Assembly: GCA_965112735.1 (NCBI GenBank)
Contig: OZ218961.1
Span: forward strand, 3,100,001-3,164,000
Reading direction: 5' to 3'
From: Phaeosaccion multiseriatum
Lineage: Eukaryota > Ochrophyta, other classes
DNA: 64,000 nucleotides
Positions 34,242-51,114 of the stretch are shown here, one piece after another; within the stretch, counting starts at the first letter, position 1, and each line of letters starts with the position of its first letter. Below the pieces are notes generated by a model that saw only the letters and a list, made by a program, of their open reading frames with translations, ran no database searches and was not told the origin of the DNA. Made by a program: the position numbers and the translations under genes.

Positions 34242-34946
34242 TGGTCCTCGTGCCTCTGTTGGCGCTGGGGTGAGCGAAGAAGAAATGGGATTAAATCTCT
34301 ACCCGCGAGGCCCCTCCATCCTCCACTGCCTGGCCACCCCCCTGTCGCGGATTAACTGCCACAGACCCGGCCTCGCGCTCTGGCTTTGCACGCCCGCCCT
34401 CTCCTTCCCCTTTCTCCATGTCACAACGTCACAACCCTTCCCGGTTTAATGAAGCGCCGCCCACCTCTCTTCTTCTACCAGCCAACTCTATCCGCTTACC
34501 TTCACGGCTACTTCATCTCTTGTGTCATGTGGTCCTCACGCCGAGAGATAAATAAAAAATGAAAAATTTTGGTCGCTTTACAGACGTTCGGAACCGTCGT
34601 CGCCAAGTTGGAGCGATTCCAACACGCGAACTCCCCTCCCTCATACCCGCACACACACACACACACACACACTTTACATTCACACTTTCCGTTTCTTAGG
34701 TGATTCCTATTACCCTCACACTTTCAGTTTCTTAAACCAAAAACAGCAGCAAGACTAAGGGGGGGCGTGCGGGAAAACAGCAGCTCATCTCCTCCGCATC
34801 TCCTCGACGACTCTGTTGATCGACTGTTGATCGATTCTTATTGGGGTAGGATACTCGTAGGCGATTCCGTAGGCGATTCCGGCGTACACGAGAGGAAGAA
34901 ATCCCCAATCCCACCCCTCGACTCTGTTGATCGGTTGTTTGTTGCC
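34242..34946. other. Intergenic region, cysteine-repeat gene stop to MscS-like start
   Basis: 705 bp. AT-rich stretch at about 34540-34580, (AC)n at 34650-34672, and a short imperfect tandem around GATTCCGTAGGCGATTCCG at 34859-34882. It should carry the MscS-like promoter on the right-to-left strand. No gene recognised. Confidence 0.5.
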
Positions 34947-42200
<7,254 letters not shown>

Positions 42201-42798
42201 CCTGCAATGGCTGCAGCTCAAAGATGCCCTGTTGCTGCCAGAGGCCCGTTGTTCCGTGTGAAGGCATAGGAGGAGCAAGGTGGAGAAGAAAGAGAAGAAA
42301 AAAAAAGCGCTAAATTTACAATTTACTTTTGGTTGACGTCGTCGCCAATCACCAAACCGAACAACCAATGCAGCGTTACAGAATCCTGAGAGATCAAAAC
42401 CTCCCTCCGGCCAGCTTACAGCGCAGCGAAGGACAAGCAGAGAAGGAAGTGACCAGGTTCGAACCTTCTCTTGCTCCCCCTTCCTTTGAAATTATCATTT
42501 TCTATCCCCTCGTTGTCTCTCTTCTCGTTGATCTCTCTTGTTTTCCCGTTCCGTGCCCTCTCTGTTCGCTCCACATCTCCTTCCCCAACCCCTCTCCGCT
42601 GCTGACCTCACACTCTTTCCTTTCCCTCTCCGCTCTTCCCGCCATCGAAGAGGGCAGAGAGTTCCGTTTTTGGCCGCCTCGTTATTTCCATAGATCTATA
42701 ACTTCTATGGTACCCCTATCACCGCCGTTCTGTCCTTTCTTCCAGTCCGCTTCCTTTCAAAGAGAGGACCAGGAGTAGAAGCAGGAGTGGCGTCGGCA
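42201..42798. promoter_or_regulatory. Divergent promoter, cysteine-repeat protein / CBM1 metallopeptidase
   Basis: 598 bp between outward start codons of two predicted surface or secreted proteins, so co-regulation is plausible. It holds an A/T-rich patch at 42296-42330, a self-complementary TTCGAA context at 42455-42470 and the short inverted repeat CCATAG...CTATGG at 42688-42711, about 90 bp upstream of the protease start. Confidence 0.55.
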
Positions 42799-45002
42799 AT
42801 GGAGGTCCCCGGCCGAGGTGGTACCCTCTTCTGGGCGGCAGCCCTTGGCATGTGCGCTCTGCTGCACGCCCCGCTGCGGGCAGACGCCCTGTGGGCCAGC
42901 AACACGCTGCAGACGGCCACATGCGAAGAAGGCGCTGCAGGCATCAATGGCCTGAACCTGTGCCAGCCTCTGCTTGATGCGGACGCAGACGCGATAGCGG
43001 AGGACTACGTCCCGGGCTCCAAGAGGATCACTGTCCTCGGGGCCAGCGTGGGTGCGTACCGTCGTTGTTTGCCAAAGACATGCCCCCCTTGGCATTTTCG
43101 TGCTCCTCCTCTTTCCCTCCCTTCCTCGGCCATCTCACTTGCCGCCCCTCCGGTGCTGCTCTGCCCCGCTGCCCTGCGCCCTCCACCCCTCCGCTACCAG
43201 GCTGTCTGGACACCGACGTGCTGAAGGAAGACCACGAGCACGAGTGGAGCATCCAAATCAGTGGCACAGAGACTGTAACGGCTTCCAAAATCAGCCTGCA
43301 CATGGGAACAGAGGGTAGAATGGTGAGTACGGAGTGAGTGAATAAGTGAGCAGGGAAGGAGCCCTGTCACTCTCTTGTATCAGGAGGACAACGTCTGTGG
43401 AGCCAGTACCTCATATCCGTCCACTCGTGTGCCTCTCCGTTGCTCTTCTCGTCCCTCTCCCCCTCCTTCTCTTTCCCTCTCCCTCTCCCTCTCCCTCTCC
43501 CTCTCCCTCTCCCTCTCCCTCTTCCCTCTCCGTCTCCGTCTCCGTCTCACTCTCCGTCTCCGTCTCCCTTTTCATCTCCCTCTCCCTCTCTCCCTCCCTA
43601 TCTCTCTCTCCCTCTCCCTCTCCCTCGCCCCGTAGACATGGTCGGGGAGCATCATTGATGAGCCTGGGGGCAGGGTGTCGGTAACGTGGTCTCCCGACGA
43701 CAACCTCGACAACTTCTACATACAGGTGACTCGCGGCGTGGAGCAGCAGGCGCAGCAGGGCATGTCCAAGGTGGTACAGTTCGAATCCAAACTCACCGGC
43801 GCCTTCGGGGACGATGGATGCGTAAGTCAATTGATGGGAGGGAGATCACAGTCGCGTGTCAGACAACAAGGCTCTGATTCCTGTCCCGCTTTCTGTAACG
43901 CCATCAGACGGAGTTTGTCCTGGTGCACGCCATCAAGGAGCTTCCCGAGGAGGAGGAGGGCATTACTGACGTGCTGGAGGAGGACGAGGAGGCCCACCGC
44001 CGCCTGTTGCGCTCGCCAGAGGACCAACTCGCGCACGAGGAGCTGCAGGCGGACATCGCGGAGCTGCAAGCGTGGCTTTCGGCAGAGCCCGGCAGCGACA
44101 TTCATGAGGACTTCCATGCCCGGGGGGGACGGCGACTGATGATCGGCAAGGGGGGCGAGGGGGGAGAGCAAGTGCCCTCTGGCAAGGTGGTGATGCCCTC
44201 GGGCAGGCGCCTCGACGACGGCTCCGTGCTCGACGTCATGATCGTTTGGACGACCAAGGCGCAATCACAGTGAGTAGTGCTGCTCCTTGGTATGCTTGGG
44301 TCTCTCTCTGACGACCCATATGTGACTACCTCTGCCTGTCAAGGATTGGACCTGACCTCATGCTATTCGTTCTCTGGTCCCTTGCGGAAGTCGCTGCTCT
44401 TCTCGCCCGACAAACGCCAACCACCGACCGAACTAACCCCCGATCCCGATCCCGATCCCCACCCACGCCACCCCACCCCACCCCACCCCACCCCACCCTG
44501 CATCGAAACAGCTCTTCCCAAGGTGGCACCGACGCGCAATTTCGAGCTCGAATGGATGCCGGAGTGGCGGAGTTCAACGACGCCCTCTCCGCCAGCGACG
44601 TGTCCATGCGAGTTCGCCTCGTGCACGCACAGCACATCGACTATACAGAGGGCTCCTCCCTTACCGACGGGTTGTACGAGCTGCGCACGGGGGGCAACTA
44701 TGGCACGGGGGGGTGCGGCCAGGTGCAAGCCCTCATCGACAGTTACAAGCCTGACCTTGTGCAGCTCGTCATGGATGGGTCCGGGGCGGGGGTGGGGTGG
44801 GTGATGACCCCACGCACCAACACCGCCTGGGGCAACCACTACAACGTCGTTGACATTGTAAGTCGAGGCAGATAGACAGATAGACGAATCTGCTTGCTGC
44901 TTTGTTTTTTGCCACTCCTGCTGCTCCTGCTGCGTGTGTGTGTGTGTGTGTATGTGTGTGTGTGTGTATGTGTGTGTGTGTGTATGTGTGTGCGTGTGTG
45001 TA

Positions 45003-45034
<32 letters not shown>

Positions 45035-45966
45035 GTCCTCTGTCGCCTTGGCCTCTCCTCCGCCTTCTCTATTCTGCTTCCCTTGACTCTCTGATGAAAG
45101 TGCCTTTCATTGGGCTTCCCTCAGCGACGGATCGGAAAAGATGTTAGCCCACACATCGCCGACTCCCTCCGCCCCTTCCTTGGCCGCTGCCTTGCCCCCT
45201 CCCCGACGCACGCACCCACGCACGCACCCACACACGCACGCACCCACAGGACGCCATGAGTCAGTACTCACACGTACACGAGTTCGGTCACAACATCGGA
45301 TGTGAGTGCCAGTGCTGAGGCCGAGGGGGGGGGGCTGCGGCGGTTTTCAACTTTACCGATACATACCACTGACTGTCACGACTGATTGGTTAAGAGGGCA
45401 AGAGCAGCGTCGGTGAGGAGGAGGGGGAGCAGGAGGAGGAGGAGAAGGAGGAGAAGGAGGGTAGACGGACAAAGTGACACTTGACACAGTGATACAGTAG
45501 TTTCGCCAGGCTGTGAGGCCATCCCAGCCAATCGAATCACCACCATGACCACCGTGAGGCCCGGCCTTCTTCCGCCCGTGAAGAAAGTGAAGCAAGCAAA
45601 AAGAGGCCCTTCGGCCAGCGCCAGCCCTGCTCGCTCGTTCCTTCGCTCTCCCTCTCTCCCTCCCTCCGTCCCTCCCTCGTCGGCCTGACCAAGTCCTCCG
45701 GTCCTCACAATACGCCACCCCCCCCCCCATGCGGACCCTCTACTCCCGTCCTCACAGGCACGCACGATGACGCCAACGCCTCCAACGGGTGGGAAGGCTA
45801 CGGTTACGGCTACCGTTACTGCGACGTCAGCTGCACGTCGGGCCAGAGCAGCGCAGAGTGCGGCGCCAACGTGCCCTACCGCACCATCATGGCCTACCCC
45901 TGCACCGGTAGCAGGCATCCGGTACGTGTGTATGTATGTATGTATGTATGTATGTATGCATGTGTG

Positions 45967-46002
<36 letters not shown>

Positions 46003-48145
46003 TGTATGTATGTATGTATGTATGTATGTATGTGTGTATGCATGTTTGTATGTATGTGTGTATGTATGTATGTATGTATGTATGTGTGTATGCATGTATG
46101 TATGTATGTATGTATGTATGTGTGTATGCATGTATGTATGTATGTATGTATGTAAGTATATGTGTATGTATGTATGTATATATGTATGTACGCATGTACG
46201 TATGTATGTATGTATGTATGTATGTATGTATGTATGTGTATGTATGTACGTATGTATGTATGTGTATGTATTGGGGTAGCCCAACCCACTCCAAGAAATA
46301 GATATCGGAAGTGCCCCTTTCTACTAAGTGTTACGTGCTACTGACTTACCAGATCACACTCTTACTCATCCACTCACTTGCGTTCACTCACTCACTCACG
46401 TACTCACACATTTACGTATTCACTCACTCACTACTTACTCACGCACTCACTCACTCACTCACTTACTCACTCACTCACTCACTCACTCACTCACTCACTT
46501 ACTCACCTACACACTCACTCACTCACTCACTCACTCCCTTATCCACTCATACATTCCCTCACTCGCTCATGCACCCATTCACTCACTCACTCACTTCTTC
46601 ACCCACTCACTCACTCACGCACCCAACTCACTCATTCCCTCACTCCCTCACTCCCTCACTCACTCCCTTACCCACCCACTCACTCACTCACCCACTTCCT
46701 CCTTCCCTCCCTCCTTCCCTCCCTCCCTTCCTTCCTTCCTTCCTTCCTCCCTCCCTCCCTCCCTCCACATACACCCATACACCTCCACATATACCCACAC
46801 ACCGACTAAACAGGTCTTCTCTAACCCGGACCTCTCCCACCTGGGTAGGCCGCAGGGCACGGCCACCAACAACAACGCCCGTGTGATCCGCGCCTCCGCC
46901 GCCGTGAGCACAAACCTCGAGCAGTCCATCGTCGGTACCTCCCCGGCGCCGAGCCCTACCCCTCCGCCAACACCACCCCCGACGAGGCCTCCTACGGCTC
47001 AACCCACTCGCCCACCAACAGCTGCACCCACTCGCCCACCTACCTCTCCTCCCACACGCCCACCAACAGCTGCACCCACTCGCCCACCTACCTCTCCTCC
47101 CACACGCCCACCAACAGCTGCACCCACTCGCCCACCAACAGCTGCACCCACTCGCCCACCTACCTCTCCTCCCACACGCCCACCAACAGCTGCACCCACT
47201 CGCCCACCAACAGCTGCACCCACTCGCCCACCAACAGCTGCACCCACTCGCCCACCAACAGCTGCACCCACTCGCCGCCCTACCTCGCCACCCACTCGGC
47301 CTCCTACCTCCCCACCCCTGGCCATCGTCACCGCCACCCCGACCCGCCCTCCCTCCGCCCGCCCCACCTCTCCCCCCACCACCGCCCGCAGCCCCTCGCC
47401 CTCCCCCTCCCCCTCCTCTCCATCCCGACCCGCCACCCCTCGCCCAACAAGTCCGCCCACCTCCTCTCCCTCTAGCCCCGAGTCAGGCGTCGGAAACGCG
47501 GTGGTGAGCAGGGGGGGGGGAGGGGGTTGTAGTATGGCGTGGGAGCAGTGCGGGGGCAGCGGCTTCGAAGGCCCTTCTTGCTGTCAAGAGGGTATGCAGT
47601 GCAAGTATTACAGCCGTTGGTACAGCCGCTGCCACCCCGTCACCACCACCACCTCCTCCTCCTCGACCACGGAATGCAGTCCCACGCAGGGGCAGTGTGG
47701 GGGGCGTGGGTGGGAGGGAGCCACGTGCTGCGCGGAGACGGGTGACACGTGTGCTGAGCTCAGCCGCGGTTACTCCGAGTGCCGCTCAGAGGGACAGATG
47801 GAGCAGATGGCCGCCCTCCGGCAGGAGGTAGAGGCCGGGGAGGGGGGCCGCAGGGACAGGAAGAGAGTCAAGGGACGGTGGGCGGAGATGCGTAGAGGAG
47901 GCGACGAGGAAGGGGAGGAGGAGGAGGAGGAGGAGGAGGAGGAGGAGGAGGAGGAGGAGGAGGAGGAGGAGGAGTGCGGGGTGGAGTTTGCGCAGTGTGG
48001 GGGGAGGCGCTTCCAAGGGGCCAAGTGTTGCGCGGAGGGGCTGCACTGTGCCAAGCACAGCCACACGTTCAGCGAGTGCCTCTCCCACACAGCCGCAGAC
48101 GAAGAGGACGAGGAGGACGAGGCGGACGAGGAGAGAAGGAGCTGA
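42799..48145 (+). CDS. Secreted reprolysin-like zinc metallopeptidase with three fungal-type cellulose-binding (CBM1) modules
   Basis: Extracellular protease, 938 aa. Exons: 42799-43051, 43201-43322, 43636-43821, 43908-44269, 44512-44857, 45250-45301, 45758-45921, 46814-48145. The ATG at 42799 begins a clear signal peptide (FWAAALGMCALLHAPLRADA). A prodomain of ~300 residues ends near DVMIVWTTKAQ, where the catalytic domain starts. The zinc site is HEFGHNIGCTHD (H433, E434, H437, H443), the metzincin HExxHxxGxxHD, split by an intron; the Met-turn is TIMAY (M485). A Thr/Pro repeat linker (TRPPTAAP type, about 46980-47300) follows. Three CBM1 domains lie at residues ~734-770, 782-818 and 882-917, each with the QCGG..(F/W).G..CC pattern; a Glu-rich GAG-repeat linker precedes the last. 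CBM1 binds crystalline cellulose in fungi, so tethering of the protease to a cellulosic wall is inferred. The peptidase family could be M12B or the related M72. Confidence 0.9.
45925..46270 (+). repeat. (TATG)n microsatellite growing from a splice donor
   Basis: The last protease intron begins GTACGTGTGTATGTATG at 45922 and continues as TATG units for about 340 bp with TGTG variants. Confidence 0.9.
46350..46700 (+). repeat. (TCAC)n/(TCCC)n array in the last protease intron
   Basis: Second microsatellite of the same intron. Pyrimidine-rich, followed by CTTC/CCTC units to about 46767, then about 45 bp of non-array sequence to the acceptor at 46813. Confidence 0.85.
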
Positions 48146-48760
48146 ACACCGTCCGTTGAGACGATCTGCTGAGCTGGCCCACACTGAGCCGAGGTGGAGC
48201 GGGGGGGGGGTGCACTTACTTGCTGTCCGCCCCTTCCCCTCTGGGGGCAAGAGGATCAGTACGACAGCACCTTTTTGCGTGGAAGGTTTGGTTTGGTCAC
48301 CATTTGTGAATGTTCTCGTTCGTACTCGTATGCCTCTTACCACAACAAAGTGTGCGTTTGTTGCACACAGTCTAACCATATACGTAGCCACTGTCGTCCG
48401 AATCAGTCGGTTCCCAAGCAGCTTCTTCGTCCCCTTGTTCCCCTTCACCCGGCCCTTGTTCCCCTTCCCTCGCGCTCTTGCTCTGTGAGCCTCGCGCACA
48501 CACTAATCTGCTCTGCGCGGGGCCCGAGCCGGGGTCGTAGGGAAGAGGGGAAAGCCCAAACAAGGTAGCCCAACCCAAACCAGTTCAAATTAATACAACA
48601 AAAAAAAGACCCTCCTCCCTTGGTCTTCAGATGGAGGAAGCACAGAAGCTTCGATATCAAACATCGATATATCGACTCCACTTTCGGTGTTCGATACTGA
48701 TAGCGTCACATACTCTGAAAACTCAAAACTGGCCTCTGCCCCCTTCCCCCCCCCCCCCCG
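48146..48760. other. Convergent 3' intergenic region, metallopeptidase / PPR 4
   Basis: 615 bp between stop codons. Only short frames. An A-run at 48600-48608 and a C11 run near 48750 are the notable elements. Confidence 0.5.
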
Positions 48761-50626
48761 TCACTCGGCTTGCTCTTCCGCTACGTTGCCCCCCTCGTCC
48801 TGCTTCTCCCCCTTGGCTCCGAGGGAGGGAAGCACCAGCAGCGAAAGCTCCCTCTCGGCCAAGTCTCCCTCCCCCGCCGCCTCACACACCCTCGTGGCCA
48901 GTTCCACGCACTTGGCCAGACGGAGACTTCCCGGTCGTTGCTCGTCGAGCTCCACCGCCTTCCTGAGCAGCGCAAAGAGCCGCACGTGCTGCAGCTGTGC
49001 CTCCTCAGCCTCCTCCCCCTCCCATTTGGCGCAGCAGTCGATGGCCCCCTCAAAGCAAGCGGTGGTGGGTCGCAGTCCCAAGTCCAGCATCTCCTCCACG
49101 ACCCTTAGCGCCTCCCTGCCACCCAACTCCTTGGCCGCCCGCATGACGGCTGCAAAGTGCCGGGTGTCAGGTCTTACCTTGGGCATCTCCCCCCTCTTCT
49201 TGTCCTCCTCCCCCTCCGCCAACAAGCCAGCCCACAGCTCCAGCGTCTCCCTGTACTCCTCCATGACATTGTGGGCCCTGAGTCCGGCGAGCCACGCAAG
49301 TTTCCCTCTCTTGAACCCCTCCCTCTCCATGTCCTTGAGCAAGCGCAGCACGGCCCCGTGCTGTCCGCAGTTGGACGCTGCATTCACCGCCAACTCGTAG
49401 TGAAACTCGTCCACGCACCCGGCGGGCTCCTCCAGCAATATGTCAGTGAACACGTCCAGTGCCATCTTGTTCCTCTGCCGCCCAATCAGCGAGCCGAGGA
49501 TGATGGTGTAGTGGCGCGCGGCTCTGGGCACGCCCCTGTCGATCATCTCATGCAGCAGGTCCAGCACCTGGTCCGGGTCCTTGCCTGCGAGCTTGAGTGC
49601 ATTCATGCAGGTGCAGTAGTTCCTCCCGTCCGGACTGAGCCCCTGCGCCTTCATATCATCGAGCAGCGCCAAGGCCGAGTCGTGGCTGCCCGCTCGACAC
49701 AGTGCGCTTTGCAGGATGCTGTACTCCACCACAGTTGGCGCCTCCCCTTGAGACACCAACTCGTCCATGAGCTCCCGCGCCAATTCTGCCTCGCCCAGCT
49801 TGCCGCAGGCCACCATTATGACTTTGCATATCTTGGGGCTGGGCTTGATGCCCGCCTCCTTCATCTCTGCGTATAGCGCCAGGCACCCCTTGAAGCGCTT
49901 GGTCGCGCCCAGCGCGTCAATGGCCTCGTTGTAGTGGAACGCGTTGAGGGCCACACCTCTTCGCTTGGCCTCCCCCAGGATGACGGCCACCCTTCTCCAG
50001 TCTCCCGACCGGTTGCACTGCTGGATCTCCCGCATCACGGCTCGCTGCTCCCTGCCCCGGATAAACGCCTCTCGGATCTCCCTCTCATCTTTTGTTCCCT
50101 CTTTCGTTTCCCCCCTACCGCCGCGTGCAGCCCCTCCTTGTGCTGATGCCGACGATCTGGCCCGGACCTTCTGGAGGGCACTCTGCAGGGCGGCCTTGTC
50201 TGGGTCCTCGCTACTACCCTCCTGCTTTCTCTCGGTCCCCGCTGCCGCTTCCTTGGCGTGGGGGGCCACAGCGGTAGAGCCACCACCATCACCGGCACCA
50301 CCACCTCCTTGCTCCGTAGCTGAGTAGCAGCGCGTGGTGCTTTCCCTGGCGAGGAGGAGGAGGCCGCTCACCCAGCCCGGCTGCGGCGCTCTCTGGCGAC
50401 GTATCGGGGCCGAGGTCGAGCTGCTGGATAGACACCCCTGCCCCGACATACTGCGTGCCATCCCCTTGGGGTCCTTGGGAGCAGACAACTTGCCTTTGGA
50501 GGCAAAGCTACCAATTCGGCCCCTCCCCCCCGCCACCCTGCTGTCGCTGCTACTTGTGACGAACGCGAGCGAGCAATGATGAGCCTCATGAGGCATGGCC
50601 ATCGCTCTTGACGAAGGGTCCCGCAT
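48761..50626 (-). CDS. Divergent pentatricopeptide repeat protein (PPR 4)
   Basis: 621 aa, intronless. Start taken at the ATG at 50626; upstream in-frame codons reach back to 50671 without ATG. The Ser/Arg-rich N-terminus is consistent with organelle import. A low-complexity Gly/Ala/Glu segment precedes the repeats, which start near FHYNEAIDALGATKRFKGCL. About seven units can be followed, but they diverge from the consensus of the 16-24 kb family (for example YSILQSALCRAGSHDSALALL). The C-terminal ~120 residues are helical and acidic. Divergent partner of the PPR gene at 51115; RNA target unknown. Confidence 0.85.
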   Translation of the reverse strand: MRDPSSRAMAMPHEAHHCSLAFVTSSSDSRVAGGRGRIGSFASKGKLSAPKDPKGMARSMSGQGCLSSSSTSAPIRRQRAPQPGWVSGLLLLARESTTRCYSATEQGGGGAGDGGGSTAVAPHAKEAAAGTERKQEGSSEDPDKAALQSALQKVRARSSASAQGGAARGGRGETKEGTKDEREIREAFIRGREQRAVMREIQQCNRSGDWRRVAVILGEAKRRGVALNAFHYNEAIDALGATKRFKGCLALYAEMKEAGIKPSPKICKVIMVACGKLGEAELARELMDELVSQGEAPTVVEYSILQSALCRAGSHDSALALLDDMKAQGLSPDGRNYCTCMNALKLAGKDPDQVLDLLHEMIDRGVPRAARHYTIILGSLIGRQRNKMALDVFTDILLEEPAGCVDEFHYELAVNAASNCGQHGAVLRLLKDMEREGFKRGKLAWLAGLRAHNVMEEYRETLELWAGLLAEGEEDKKRGEMPKVRPDTRHFAAVMRAAKELGGREALRVVEEMLDLGLRPTTACFEGAIDCCAKWEGEEAEEAQLQHVRLFALLRKAVELDEQRPGSLRLAKCVELATRVCEAAGEGDLAERELSLLVLPSLGAKGEKQDEGGNVAEEQAE

Positions 50627-51114
50627 CGCGCAGCAGAGAAGAGAGGGGGCTTTCACAACGACAAAGCGCACATGATCGAGATCGAGAAAAAGGCGGGGTA
50701 GGTTTCCAGGCCGGGAGTGTTTCCCAGCTGGAAACGCTGACGTGCTGTGAGGGACTTTAGCATTCCAGCTAAGAGGTCAAAAAACACTCCTGCCAGAGGA
50801 AGAAGGAAGAGGGGGAAGTACAAGAGAAGGGGAGAAGAGTAGAAGCGGCTCATCTCGCTGAGAAGAGGAGGGGAGGCCCGACAGGCGGCCGAACAGAGCA
50901 GCGAGGTAAGGTGGAAGAATTGGAAAGTTGGGGTGAAAGGTCAGCACAATAGCGTTTCGCCCTGAAAGAGCGGCCTGCCTGTGAATAACCTCTGCTCGTG
51001 GTGTGTGTGCGTGTGTGTGTGTGTGTGTGTGTTCCACCGTGCCTTGTTGCCCGTCCGTGTCCTTCCGTGCTGATTCAACCTGCTCCCGCCCTCACCCTCG
51101 CCCCATTGCCAGCC
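50627..51114. promoter_or_regulatory. Divergent promoter of two PPR genes
   Basis: 488 bp between the start codons of PPR 4 and PPR 5. Contains GA-rich stretches at 50800-50880 and a (GT)n tract at 51001-51031 that must lie in the 5' leader of PPR 5 or its promoter. Confidence 0.55.

Noticed and set aside
42440-42470. tRNA T-arm-like GGTTCGAACC
   Set aside because: No matching acceptor, D or anticodon arm on either side.
45376-46301. Tyr-Ile-His-Thr and Cys-Met-Tyr-Val frames
   Set aside because: Translations of the (TATG)n intron microsatellite.
48600-48760. Extra exon of the metallopeptidase after 48145
   Set aside because: The stop at 48143 follows the third complete CBM1 domain and no domain sequence continues.
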